In this document: piece by piece, positions 26,570 through 34,741 of the stretch
Numbering within the stretch: position 1 is the stretch's first letter
Layout of the letters: each line of letters begins with the position of its first letter
Source: Bacteroidales bacterium
GTDB taxonomy: Bacteria; Bacteroidota; Bacteroidia; Bacteroidales; JAAUTT01
Reading direction: 5' to 3'
DNA: 34,885 nt
Assembly (NCBI GenBank): GCA_025361285.1
Contig: JANYAP010000167.1
Coordinates: 1 to 34,885, forward strand
Translations under genes and position numbers: made by a program
Notes under the pieces: generated by a model
What the model was told of the DNA's origin: nothing
Seen by the model: the letters and a program-made list of their open reading frames with translations, nothing else
The model's database searches: none

Positions 26570-27037
26570 ATGGATATAAAGAAAAAGCACGGACGTTACG
26601 AACGCCTTTACAAGCAGTTGGAAGAATTGCTAAAAAAAACTGATAATCCAATATCGCGTATGGCAACAGTGGCGGCTGTGCTTCACCATAAAATGGATTG
26701 CTATTTTTGGACTGGCTTTTATTTGCTGAACGATAGCAAACTACTCGTAGGACCGTATCAAGGCCCAGTTGCGTGCCAGGAACTTACTAAAAATAAGGGA
26801 GTGTGCTGGGCTGCAATAAACGAAAACACAACTATAGTTGTTGCTGATGTTCATCAGTTTACCGACCATATTGCCTGCGATGCGCGTTCGAAATCGGAAA
26901 TTGTAGTGCCAATGCGCAATAACAACGCCGAAGTAATTGGGGTGCTCGACGTTGATAGCAAATATTTGAATTCGTTCGACGATGTAGATGCAAAATGGCT
27001 TGAGAAGATTGTGAAGTTGGTAATAAGTAATAAGTAA
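26570..27037 (+). CDS. Free methionine-(R)-sulfoxide reductase (GAF-type)
   Basis: A single GAF domain of 155 residues that reduces free L-methionine-(R)-sulfoxide with thioredoxin. The three conserved cysteines are C69 (GPVAC), C79 (NKGVC) and C103 (HIAC). Their spacing of 10 and 24 residues is identical to C84/C94/C118 of the E. coli enzyme. The [24 protein letters not shown] and VIGVLDVDS motifs are all present. The gene is divergent from prfC. Its last residues (LVISNK) and its TAA stop are encoded by a heptamer repeat array, so the natural C-terminus may have been changed by the repeat. Confidence 0.93.
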   Translation: MDIKKKHGRYERLYKQLEELLKKTDNPISRMATVAAVLHHKMDCYFWTGFYLLNDSKLLVGPYQGPVACQELTKNKGVCWAAINENTTIVVADVHQFTDHIACDARSKSEIVVPMRNNNAEVIGVLDVDSKYLNSFDDVDAKWLEKIVKLVISNK

Positions 27038-27068
27038 TGAGTAATGAGTAATGAGTAATGAGTAATGA
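27020..27068. repeat. Seven-copy heptamer array (GTAATRA)7 containing the fRMsr stop
   Basis: Two GTAATAA and five GTAATGA units run in exact 7-bp register. The fRMsr gene terminates in the third unit (TAA at 27035). Since 7 is one more than a multiple of three, the array presents TAA and TGA stops in all frames of the plus strand. The same AGTAA core recurs at 30416-30456 and 30656-30718. Confidence 0.95.
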
Positions 27069-27070
27069 TC

Positions 27071-27204
27071 GTCCATCCGTAATTTCGATAATTTGCGTAA
27101 TTAATCCTGACAGGTTTTCGCTAATAAATAGACTTTCTGATAATTATAAATTACCGAGGTTATATAAAATACAAAACCTGTCAGGATTTTTCGACATAAC
27201 GGAT
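27071..27204. mobile_element. Nested inverted-repeat (MITE-like) element
   Basis: AATCCTGACAGGTTTT (27103-27118) and AAAACCTGTCAGGATT (27173-27188) are perfect 16-bp inverted repeats around a 54-bp spacer. Outside them ATCCGTAATTTCGATAA near 27076 and TTTTCGACATAACGGAT near 27203 pair at about 14 of 17 positions. The element starts right after the heptamer array with GTCCATCCGTAAT, which recurs at 30455. It has no coding capacity. It could be a non-autonomous mobile element or a large structured RNA at the 3' ends of the two converging genes. Confidence 0.6.
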
Positions 27205-27253
27205 AAATGCTAATTGTATTAAAATCCTTTTCTAGCTTAACAGCATTCAACAC

Positions 27254-27910
27254 CTATACTGCCAAATATATTAGAAAAAGAATAACCTCAGCCACCAGGC
27301 ACACAATACCAAAATAAGCAATGCTTTTGCCTTTACGCTGCGAATCGGCATCGTATGTAAAAACTTTAGCACCATTGGGCAAGGTTTTTTTGTACGAGTT
27401 AATGTGGCGGCCTATCATAATACCAATTACACCGCCAAGGAAGCAAAACATATATGCCGTTTTAACGTGTGTGCTAGTAACCGCTTCGGGTTGCGACAGA
27501 ATGTCCAATCGGTTTTGCTTCCACATTTCAATTTGCGCTTTATCGGGCTCTTTGCAACGTTGTTTTAATATTTCCTGTGCCCAATGAAAATCGTTTAAGC
27601 TCCATTCGTCGGGGCGTTGAAGCATCTCAATAAGCTCGTCGTCGCTAAAATCGAACAGATAGTAATCGGGTTCGAGCTTATCTATATTAACCTCTTCGAG
27701 TTCGGCAAGCAAATTTTGCGCAGTTTCTAAATCGGCGGGCTTAATTTTAACGCATATTTGCGTAAGTAGCGTATTTCCTGCAAAAGTTGCATCTTCAGCA
27801 ATTTTCTCGGTAACAATCTTCATAAAAATATCGCTTTTTTCGAGAAGCTCCACAACGCCATTAGCTTCCTCTATAGTAATGAATTTTTTCAGACTTATTA
27901 GTTCTTCCAT
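27254..27910 (-). CDS. DUF2007-like domain protein with two C-terminal membrane helices
   Basis: A 218-residue protein of unknown function. Residues 1-75 (ISLKKFITIEEANGVVELLEKSDIFMKIVTE ... VKIKPADLETAQNLLAELEE) resemble the DUF2007/'putative signal transducing' fold, a small ACT-like domain. A helical middle part follows (FDFSDDELIEMLQRPDEWSLNDFHWAQEILKQR). Two hydrophobic segments near 149-167 and 197-215 would anchor it in the inner membrane with the N-terminal domain in the cytoplasm. No catalytic motif is seen. It is in the same direction as plsC, with a repeat-filled gap between. Confidence 0.6.
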   Translation of the reverse strand: MEELISLKKFITIEEANGVVELLEKSDIFMKIVTEKIAEDATFAGNTLLTQICVKIKPADLETAQNLLAELEEVNIDKLEPDYYLFDFSDDELIEMLQRPDEWSLNDFHWAQEILKQRCKEPDKAQIEMWKQNRLDILSQPEAVTSTHVKTAYMFCFLGGVIGIMIGRHINSYKKTLPNGAKVFTYDADSQRKGKSIAYFGIVCLVAEVILFLIYLAV

Positions 27911-28017
27911 AAATGTTTTTTTGGATGGTAAAAGTAGTTATTTAATGATAATTGCCTTATCTGCAATGTCGATTTTGAAAGAGTGAAAATAACATAAAGT
28001 GCGTTGTCTTCCAAACG

Positions 28018-28157
28018 TAGGTCGGGATACCATTAGTGGTGGTGTCATCCCGACGTAGGTCGGGATCCAAAGCATGTAAGCTATTGCATTTCTGTCGAAC
28101 ATTCGTTTGGGATTCCGACCTGCGTCGGAATGACAGCATACCTACGTCGGAATGACA
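28018..28157. repeat. REP-like palindromic repeat cluster
   Basis: GTCATCCCGACGTAGGTCGGGAT (from 28043) is itself a palindrome. A second unit, GGATTCCGACCTGCGTCGGAATGACA (28110-28136), and a third half (CCTACGTCGGAATGACAC, 28141-28158) follow. A partial unit (CGTAGGTCGGGAT) opens the cluster. The last unit abuts the stop codon of plsC. A decayed relative is at 18574. Such arrays resemble REP/BIME elements that are mobilised in trans by RAYT-type transposases; no such transposase is in the window. The track ORF 27957-28139 is a by-product of the repeat. Confidence 0.88.
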
Positions 28158-28910
28158 CTATATTGCACTACCCTTTAGCTTCTCCAAATTTGTAACCATA
28201 TAATCGCGCACTTTTTCGGTTGTCTCTTTGGTAGATAAATTAGCGAACTCTTCGTACGGGATAGGATCGAGAATTTGAATTTTAATATTCTGACTTTCCC
28301 TCATTATAAAACCCCTTTTGGGAAGCGAATTGGCAGTTCCATTCAATAAAATAGGTAAAATATCTACTTTCGATTCTTTAGCCAGCTTAAAAGCCCCATC
28401 CTTAAAGGCTAGCATAATCCCATCAATCGATCGGGTACCTTCCGGAAAAATCATTAACGAACTACCGCTTTCCAACGTTTGCTCGCATTGTTTCATCATT
28501 TTTAAATGGCTTTTTTTACTAGCACGGTTTACCGATATATACTTGTTTAAGTGCATGTTCCAGCCCATCACAGGCACGCGAAACAACTCGGCCTTCGAAA
28601 CCCATTTAAAGTGAGTAAATAGTTGGTATATTACCAGTATATCCAACAACGATTGATGATTACTTACCATAACGTATGTTTTTTCGGGATCAATTTTATT
28701 GCGCCCATAAATAGTGGTTTTCCACAACGGATTAATCCAAATGTGCATCGACCCCCAAACCGACGAAAAAAGATGTAGATACCTCAACTTTTTATCGAAC
28801 AAAACCGTTATTACCCAAATAAATACGGCTATTGGAAACATAAACGCTCCAATTAAAACAGTAAACAGCCAAACTAACAATGACACAGTAATTAAATACA
28901 TAATTTGCAA
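28158..28910 (-). CDS. plsC: 1-acyl-sn-glycerol-3-phosphate acyltransferase (PlsC/LPLAT family)
   Basis: It acylates lysophosphatidic acid to phosphatidic acid in membrane lipid synthesis. The catalytic NHQSLLD (H85, D90) and the substrate-binding FPEGTRS (155-161) motifs are present, with SVNRA near 126 and ILPILLNGTANSLPK as the fourth block. One or two N-terminal membrane segments (about 3-38) anchor it in the inner membrane. The 250-residue length is normal. The start could be Met1 or Met4. Its TAG stop directly adjoins a REP-like repeat unit, TAG followed by TGTCATTCCGACG, matching the same junction seen at 18574. Confidence 0.93.
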   Translation of the reverse strand: MQIMYLITVSLLVWLFTVLIGAFMFPIAVFIWVITVLFDKKLRYLHLFSSVWGSMHIWINPLWKTTIYGRNKIDPEKTYVMVSNHQSLLDILVIYQLFTHFKWVSKAELFRVPVMGWNMHLNKYISVNRASKKSHLKMMKQCEQTLESGSSLMIFPEGTRSIDGIMLAFKDGAFKLAKESKVDILPILLNGTANSLPKRGFIMRESQNIKIQILDPIPYEEFANLSTKETTEKVRDYMVTNLEKLKGSAI

Positions 28911-29045
28911 CCTCGATAAGTATGTTTATATTGGCTGTAAAAATAATTTATATTTTAATTAAAATGCAAATTGGTATTAATCAATAAATTTATATGTCCT
29001 TTACAGTATTGCATCCTAATAATGGCATAGTATTTGACATTTTCC

Positions 29046-29076
29046 TTTGAATGAAGCCAAGAAAGGTTTAATTTTG
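29046..29076 (+). promoter_or_regulatory. Near-consensus Bacteroidota promoter
   Basis: TTTG at 29046-29049 and TAATTTTG at 29069-29076, separated by 19 bp, match the -33/-7 consensus TTTG-N19-TAnnTTTG well. The start codon of the secreted protein is at 29132. It is the best promoter match in the window. The 28911-29131 gap otherwise shows nothing recognisable. Confidence 0.65.
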
Positions 29077-29131
29077 CAGCATAGCAGTTATAAGTTTTAC
29101 TTACACTATACATATTACTAATAGTTTAGAA

Positions 29132-29731
29132 ATGAAAAATATACTTTTGTTTGTTTTAGTAATTGCAGTTGGTAATGTTTTCGGTCAGGCTACAAAAACT
29201 ACCCAAAAATTGGTACCCGATACTGTAATAAAAATGGGTGGACGTAAGTTTCCAGCATTTATTAAGCAAGTAGGTGGCGATTTTATTACCTACAGTTTCG
29301 AAACAAAGCCCGATTCCATAATTAGAGCGCAACGAAAGGATTTAGAAAAAGTAATTTTTAAAAACGGGCGCGTTGAAATATTTAGCAAGCCAGCCGTACA
29401 AATGATTGAGGAAGGACAATGGGAAGCAGTTCTTATAACCCATAAAGCCAACGACGTTAGCGGGTTGTATAAACGAGCATTCATTACAGCTAAGTCCACC
29501 GGATCCGCACGAAGTAAAAAGGCCGCTCAGGAAAGCGCCACAATTAGACTTCAGAAAAAAGCCGCTGGTAAAGGCGGATCCATTGTGTTAATATCTAACG
29601 AAGAAGCTATTGGCGCTTATGGCGACATTCCAACGTTTTACATGGAAGGCTACGTTTACGGCACAACACCTCTCGAAAAAGGCACCGATGTTATGGTTGA
29701 TAAAGATTCGAAGCCCAAACAGAAAAAATAA
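29132..29731 (+). CDS. Secreted protein of unknown function
   Basis: A 199-residue protein with a signal peptide (MKNILLFVLVIAVGNVFGQ). Residues 30-85 form a small beta-rich segment (VIKMGGRKFPAFIKQVGGDFITYSF ... DLEKVIFKNGRVEIF), as in Bacteroidota proteins that mark a cell-surface or stress role without a known activity. Residues 120-180 contain a helix (ARSKKAAQESATIRLQKKAAGKGGSIVLI) followed by YMEGYVYG. I do not recognise the family and see no enzymatic motif. It is 20 bp ahead of the ABC ATPase gene, so it may be an accessory protein of that transporter. Confidence 0.7.
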   Translation: MKNILLFVLVIAVGNVFGQATKTTQKLVPDTVIKMGGRKFPAFIKQVGGDFITYSFETKPDSIIRAQRKDLEKVIFKNGRVEIFSKPAVQMIEEGQWEAVLITHKANDVSGLYKRAFITAKSTGSARSKKAAQESATIRLQKKAAGKGGSIVLISNEEAIGAYGDIPTFYMEGYVYGTTPLEKGTDVMVDKDSKPKQKK

Positions 29732-29751
29732 TCAACAATCAACTAACCTCA

Positions 29752-30438
29752 ATGCTAATTGAACTTCAGCGCATTAGTAAAACATATTGGAATGGAACGG
29801 AAAATAATGGGCGTCAAGTATTAAACGACATTTCGCTTTCCATTAATTATGGAGAAACAATTGCTATTATAGGTCCATCGGGTTCTGGCAAAAGCACACT
29901 CCTTAATATTATGGGAACAATTGATACGCCAACCGCGGGAAGCGTTATCTTTAAGGGCACCAACTTAATTTCAACTAGCGAACATGCGCTTGCCAAAATT
30001 CGAAACCAACACATAGGCTTCATTTTTCAACTTCACCACTTATTACCACAACTGAATGTAATTGAAAATGTGCTTGTTCCTACAATTCCTGAAAAAGATA
30101 AAACAAAACGCAAAACATCGCAGGTTAGGGCTATGGATTTACTTGACTATGTAGGCCTTACCGATAAAACTCGTCAACTACCAGGCAATTTATCGGTTGG
30201 CGAATGCCAAAGGGTTGCAGTTGTAAGAGCTTTGGTTAATAATCCCGAAATAATTTTAGCCGACGAACCTACGGGATCACTCGATAGCGAATCGGCATTT
30301 AAGCTAGGCGAATTGCTGCTAAATATAAACAAAACATTAGGCGTTTCCTTAGTTGTTGTAACGCATTCGGCGGAACTAGCTATCACATTAAATAAAGTAT
30401 ATAAACTTGGTAATGGAGTGCTGAGTACTGAGTACTGA
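29752..30438 (+). CDS. ABC transporter ATP-binding protein (LolD/MacB-like)
   Basis: A 228-residue ATPase subunit of the lipoprotein/macrolide exporter type. Walker A GPSGSGKS (41-48), the Q-loop (Q93), the signature LSVGE (147-151), Walker B IILADEP (167-173) and the H-loop VTHS (H205) are all visible. The signature reads LSVGE rather than LSGGQ. It should work with the FtsX-type permease encoded downstream. The last residues (VLSTEY) and the TGA stop lie inside a heptamer array, so the original C-terminus may have been altered by the repeat. Confidence 0.92.
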   Translation: MLIELQRISKTYWNGTENNGRQVLNDISLSINYGETIAIIGPSGSGKSTLLNIMGTIDTPTAGSVIFKGTNLISTSEHALAKIRNQHIGFIFQLHHLLPQLNVIENVLVPTIPEKDKTKRKTSQVRAMDLLDYVGLTDKTRQLPGNLSVGECQRVAVVRALVNNPEIILADEPTGSLDSESAFKLGELLLNINKTLGVSLVVVTHSAELAITLNKVYKLGNGVLSTEY

Positions 30439-30456
30439 GTAATTAGTAAATAGTGT
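30416..30456. repeat. Heptamer array at the end of the ABC ATPase gene
   Basis: Units GAGTGCT, GAGTACT, GAGTACT, GAGTAAT and TAGTAAA, then TAGTGT, run in 7-bp register. The ATPase stop TGA (30436-30438) is inside the array. The last 19 bp recur almost exactly at 30656-30674. Confidence 0.88.
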
Positions 30457-30655
30457 CCATCCGTAATGTCTGTTTTTTGATTAGCAACGAGCTTTAGCTC
30501 GTTGAAAAATAAAACAAACAAATACTGCTTTAGCCTAAATATCAATATGTTATTTGGCCTAAAGCCCATCTTTGTATATTCATTTTCTCTGACATAAATG
30601 CCAGAGCAATTAAAAAATTACGCATACCATTGACCTTAGGGATAGACACAAAATT
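30457..30655. mobile_element. 199-bp segment with hairpins, bracketed by 19-bp direct repeats
   Basis: AGTAATTAGTAAATAGTGT (30438-30456) and AGTAATGAGTAAATAGTGT (30656-30674) flank the segment and differ at one position. Inside are the perfect hairpin CAACGAGC-TTTA-GCTCGTTG (from 30484) and a second stem formed by GCTTTAGCCTAAATA and TATTTGGCCTAAAGC. The segment opens with CCATCCGTAAT, shared with the element at 27071. There is no ORF. It looks like an inserted non-autonomous element, but mispairing of heptamer tracts could also give this layout. Confidence 0.55.
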
Positions 30656-30718
30656 AGTAATGAGTAAATAGTGTTGATTACTATGTACTAAGTACTAAGT
30701 ACTAAATACTCAGTACTA
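30656..30718. repeat. Nine-copy degenerate heptamer array before the ABC permease gene
   Basis: Nine 7-bp units in register include AGTAATG, AGTAAAT, ATTACTA, TGTACTA, AGTACTA (three times) and AATACTC. The array ends 13 bp before the permease start codon and so forms its immediate 5' region. AGTACT is itself palindromic. Confidence 0.88.
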
Positions 30719-30731
30719 AAAAACAATCAAA

Positions 30732-33700
30732 ATGACTTTTTTCCGAATAATAGCCAGAAGTCTATGGTATTTCAGAAAGCAGCATTTAGCTGTTTTTGTG
30801 GGTACTGTAATATGTACGGCCGTACTCACTGGCGCTTTAATTATTGGCAATTCGGTAAATTTTAGCCTCCGCAAACTTGTAGAAACAAGGCTTGGAAACA
30901 CTAAATACGTGCTTACAACAGGACCAAGGTTTGTTCGCGCCCAATTAGCCAACGAAATGGCTAATGCCTTGCAAATAAACGCCACTCCTCTCCTACTTTT
31001 GCAAGGCATTGCAATTAATTCCGAGTCCAACACCCGTATAAACACCGCTCAAATTATTTGCATCGATAATACATTTTGGTCGTTTTCAAACAATACAATG
31101 CCATTACTGGAAGAAAATGAGGCTATTATAAGCGAAAACGTTGCTCAAAAGCTTAAACTTACCAAAGGCAACGAATTTTTAGTAAAAATTGACAATGCAG
31201 CCATAATTCCTGTAAATACGCCGTTCGCACCCGAAAGCAAACCGTCAATTTCATTAAGGCTTACAATTAAAGATATAGTTAATGACAGTTGCTTCGGTCG
31301 ATTTAGTCTGCGAAGCAATCAGGCAGCGCCTTTAAACATATTCGTTTCCCGACTATTAATAGCAAAAAAACTAAACCTTTCGAATGTTACCAATTGCATT
31401 CTATTGTCTGATAACAAATCAAATAACATAACTAAATTCGAAATAGAACAATCACTTTCCCAACATTGGCAAACCGAGGATGCTGGACTGGCAATTAACA
31501 AAACCTCTGATAATGAATATTATGAAATAGTATCGAACCGAGTTTTTATCGATAATCCAATTTCGAAAGCCATAAGCCTAATTCCTATACCTCACCAAAA
31601 CATTCTTACATATTTGGTTAATTCCATTCAATATAAAAACAAAAGTACGCCATACTCCTTTGTTTCAGCCACTTCTCTACCAATAACATCGGCAATTATC
31701 GGAAATAGAGAAATTGTTGTAAACCAGTGGCTTGCTAACGACCTGCAAATTACTGTTGGCGATTCACTTACGCTTACCTATTACGTAATTGGCCAGCTAC
31801 GAACGTTAATCGAAAAAAGCAAAAGTTTTAAGGTTATTCAAGTTATACCTATCGAAAGCAAATACGCTAACAGCTCGCTAATGCCGTCGTTTCCTGGCTT
31901 GTCCGATGCAGGCAGTTGTCGCGATTGGAACGCTGGAATACCAATCGACCTAAAAAAAATTCGTGATAAAGACGAAAAATACTGGAACGACTTTAAAGGA
32001 ACTCCAAAAGCATATATCTCATCAGAAACAGGCGCAGAATTATGGAGCAACCAATTCGGCAACTTAACTGCTATTCGATTCAATAATAGCGACATAACAC
32101 TCCAATCGCTAAAAAATACAATTATTCGCAACATTAACCCATCGAGCCTTGGGATAGCCATTACTCCAGTGTTTTACAATGGTTTAAATGCTGCAAATAA
32201 TGCTGTCAATTTTGGCGAATTATTTCTGAGTTTAAGCTTTTTCGTCATTACAGCTGCATTATTACTTACAATACTTTTGCATTCGCTAAACACCGAAATA
32301 CGAAGTAGCGAAAGTGGCATTTTAGCTGGCTTAGGCTATAGTTTTAGGAAAATTTTACAACTTCGTTTCGCCGAATCGGCAGTGGTTATAATATTAGGAG
32401 GCATAATTGGAGCAATAATTGGAATAGCCTACAATTACCTACTAATTAAAGGGTTAAACTCTGTTTGGAACAATGCCGTGCGAGCAAATATGTTAGAGGT
32501 AAACATTAAATTTTCTACCTTATTAATTGGTTGTTTTAGTGGAATTTGCATTGCTCTAATATCCATTTTCGTTGTAACTAATAGAAAATTAAAAACTTCG
32601 GTGGCTAGTTTAATTAAAGGCTTGCCCAACAATATTGCAAGCTCGAGCATGTGGAATATAAATTTAAGTAAAATAATTACTTACGTAGGTATTTTGGGTG
32701 CTTTAGTGCTCATTATCATTTCAATTGCTACAAAATCGATCGAAAACGTAGCGCTGTATTTATCGGCAGGCAGTCTATTTCTAATTGGAAGTTCTGCTCT
32801 CATTATTAATTACATAAGTAGTACGAGTAAAAAATCCAACTCGCCTCTATCTAGTATTTTTCAACTTGCTGTTAAAAACGCCGGAAGAAACAAATCGCGC
32901 AGTATTACCGTAATTTTGGTACTTGCAATAGGCGTATTTAGTATAATAATTACAGGTTCGTACCGCAAAACATTTTACGATACCGAAAACCTCAGTAAAT
33001 CGGGTACTGGCGGTTTTAAATTTTGGGTAGAAACTTCATTACCTATTATTTACGACCTTAACACCAAAGAAGGAAAGGAAAACCTACTTGCTAGTAACGA
33101 AAACGATTTGGATAGTGTAAAATTTATTCAAATACAAGATTTGGAAGGCGACGACGCCAGTTGCTTGAATCTCAATCAGGTACAACGCCCTCGCATTTTA
33201 GGTATTTCAGCATACGAATTCGACAAACGTAACGCATTTTCATTTACTAGCCTACAAAAAGATGTAGATGAACAACATCCATGGCTTGGATTAGATTTAA
33301 AGTTAGGCAAAAATATTTATCCTGCTTTTGCCGACCAAACCGTAATAAAATATGGTTTTAAAAAAACAATTGGCGACACGCTAACGTATAACAACGAAAC
33401 TGGCGACACAATAAAGTTCGTAATTATTGGAGGGCTCAACAATTCCATTTTTCAGGGCAACTTACTAATTTCTAACAAAAAATTTTCTAGCAATTTTCCA
33501 TCTTCAGCAGGATCGAAAATTATATTAGTTGATGCTCCAAAACAAAGTCAAGTAGTAGTTGAAGAAATAATTAGAAATAGTTTTATAGATTATGGTGTAG
33601 AAATTGCCACGGCGTCAAATCGTTTAGCCGAATTTAACTCTGTCGAAAACACTTATCTTAATGTATTTATGGGTTTAGGAAGTCTGGGCGTAATTATTGG

Positions 33701-34031
33701 TACTTTCGGCATGGGTTTAATACTATACCGAAATATGCTCGAACGAAGGCATGAAATGGGGCTTTTAATGGCTATTGGCTTTACAAAAAAAGAAATAGTT
33801 CGCTTAATAGTCATCGAAAACGTATTTCTTCTACTTGCTGGCATCCTATGTGGACTTTTATCGGCAATAATAGGTATATTTCCTTCTATTATCTCACCTG
33901 CATTTAATATTGATGGCAGTTTTTTAACCGCAATTATAAGTTCGATATTCATAATTGGATTGATCTGGATTATCGTTCTAGTTAAATCGTCAACTAAAGT
34001 TAAACTTAATTCATTGCTAAGGAACGAATAA
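30732..34031 (+). CDS. Large FtsX/MacB-like ABC transporter permease
   Basis: A 1099-residue permease. An N-terminal helix (about 18-40) is followed by a large extracytoplasmic region to about residue 490. A three-helix FtsX block lies near 500-625 (FVITAALLLTILLHSLNTEIRSSESGILAGLGYS is typical). Two more helices lie near 655-690, a second extracytoplasmic region follows at about 745-1000, and a final FtsX block ends the protein (GLGSLGVIIGTFGMGLILYRNMLERRHEMGLLMAIGFT near 1000-1095). Such proteins use ATP hydrolysis in the cytoplasm to drive extraction or export of lipids, lipoproteins or peptides. The ATPase gene is 293 bp upstream. Confidence 0.88.
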   Translation: MTFFRIIARSLWYFRKQHLAVFVGTVICTAVLTGALIIGNSVNFSLRKLVETRLGNTKYVLTTGPRFVRAQLANEMANALQINATPLLLLQGIAINSESNTRINTAQIICIDNTFWSFSNNTMPLLEENEAIISENVAQKLKLTKGNEFLVKIDNAAIIPVNTPFAPESKPSISLRLTIKDIVNDSCFGRFSLRSNQAAPLNIFVSRLLIAKKLNLSNVTNCILLSDNKSNNITKFEIEQSLSQHWQTEDAGLAINKTSDNEYYEIVSNRVFIDNPISKAISLIPIPHQNILTYLVNSIQYKNKSTPYSFVSATSLPITSAIIGNREIVVNQWLANDLQITVGDSLTLTYYVIGQLRTLIEKSKSFKVIQVIPIESKYANSSLMPSFPGLSDAGSCRDWNAGIPIDLKKIRDKDEKYWNDFKGTPKAYISSETGAELWSNQFGNLTAIRFNNSDITLQSLKNTIIRNINPSSLGIAITPVFYNGLNAANNAVNFGELFLSLSFFVITAALLLTILLHSLNTEIRSSESGILAGLGYSFRKILQLRFAESAVVIILGGIIGAIIGIAYNYLLIKGLNSVWNNAVRANMLEVNIKFSTLLIGCFSGICIALISIFVVTNRKLKTSVASLIKGLPNNIASSSMWNINLSKIITYVGILGALVLIIISIATKSIENVALYLSAGSLFLIGSSALIINYISSTSKKSNSPLSSIFQLAVKNAGRNKSRSITVILVLAIGVFSIIITGSYRKTFYDTENLSKSGTGGFKFWVETSLPIIYDLNTKEGKENLLASNENDLDSVKFIQIQDLEGDDASCLNLNQVQRPRILGISAYEFDKRNAFSFTSLQKDVDEQHPWLGLDLKLGKNIYPAFADQTVIKYGFKKTIGDTLTYNNETGDTIKFVIIGGLNNSIFQGNLLISNKKFSSNFPSSAGSKIILVDAPKQSQVVVEEIIRNSFIDYGVEIATASNRLAEFNSVENTYLNVFMGLGSLGVIIGTFGMGLILYRNMLERRHEMGLLMAIGFTKKEIVRLIVIENVFLLLAGILCGLLSAIIGIFPSIISPAFNIDGSFLTAIISSIFIIGLIWIIVLVKSSTKVKLNSLLRNE

Positions 34032-34090
34032 GCTGCACAACTAACATAAGTTTAATTAGTTACAATTTACAAACAACAATAAATATATCG

Positions 34091-34711
34091 ATGGTTTTAA
34101 CCTCAACAAGTATAAAAAGGTGCATATTTATAATTTCTGTTTTGATTTGCCATATCTCCGCGGCCCAGCAAATACGGTACATACAAGTATATTTTCTTTA
34201 TGGGTCGAAACCAGCGAAAGACTACAAGAAGCACGAACCAAATGAATTTGGCGGACTTCACGGAGGGCATGTAAGTATTGGTATAGACTCGTTTAATGTT
34301 AGTTTCCACCACGTTAATGGTTATCATATCTTTTCAAAGCGAAAAAACTTAAAAGGTATCTACGAAAAAATACCGATAGTCAGTTTTCTGAAAGATACAA
34401 CATCTCGCAAATACACAATTTTCGAAATTCCTTTGGATAGCATCAATTACGATAAGCTGCGGGCCAAAATAGCAGCTTATTTACAAAAAACTCCATACGA
34501 CTATGCCTTTTACGGAATGCGCTGTGCAGCAGCATCATACGATATGTTAAGCCATGCGGGAATATTAAAGCAAAGCTCGCGGTTAGGAATAATATACTCA
34601 AACTTCTACCCTCGTTTATTACGCAAAAAACTTTTTCGGTTGGCAGAAACGCAGCCATATATAGTTAAATATCAGCAGGGTAGCAAATCGCGTATTTGGG
34701 AGAACGATTGA
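34091..34711 (+). CDS. Secreted protein, candidate permuted papain-like (NlpC/P60-type) fold
   Basis: A 206-residue protein with a signal peptide to about residue 26 (ending HISAAQQ). GGLHGGHVSIGID near 53-65 holds a His at the start of a beta-strand, and YDYAFYGMRCAAASYDMLSHAGIL near 135-158 places a Cys at the N-terminus of a helix. A His-before-Cys order is that of circularly permuted NlpC/P60 relatives such as the YiiX/DUF830 group, which act on amide or ester bonds in the envelope. This is a fold-level guess without a database match. It follows the ABC permease by 60 bp on the same strand. Confidence 0.5.
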   Translation: MVLTSTSIKRCIFIISVLICHISAAQQIRYIQVYFLYGSKPAKDYKKHEPNEFGGLHGGHVSIGIDSFNVSFHHVNGYHIFSKRKNLKGIYEKIPIVSFLKDTTSRKYTIFEIPLDSINYDKLRAKIAAYLQKTPYDYAFYGMRCAAASYDMLSHAGILKQSSRLGIIYSNFYPRLLRKKLFRLAETQPYIVKYQQGSKSRIWEND

Positions 34712-34741
34712 CACGTAAGAATGTAAAAACATAAAAACAAT

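Noticed and set aside
26441-26590. 50-residue N-terminal extension of RF3
   Set aside because: It has no family similarity, overlaps the divergent fRMsr gene, and a promoter-like site lies inside it.
27957-28139. 60-residue minus-strand ORF (SFRRRSES, LDPDLRRDD)
   Set aside because: It is translated REP-like repeat sequence, a well-known source of false small proteins.
30174-30569. 131-residue minus-strand ORF
   Set aside because: It is antisense to the ABC ATPase gene and the repeats and has no recognisable domain.
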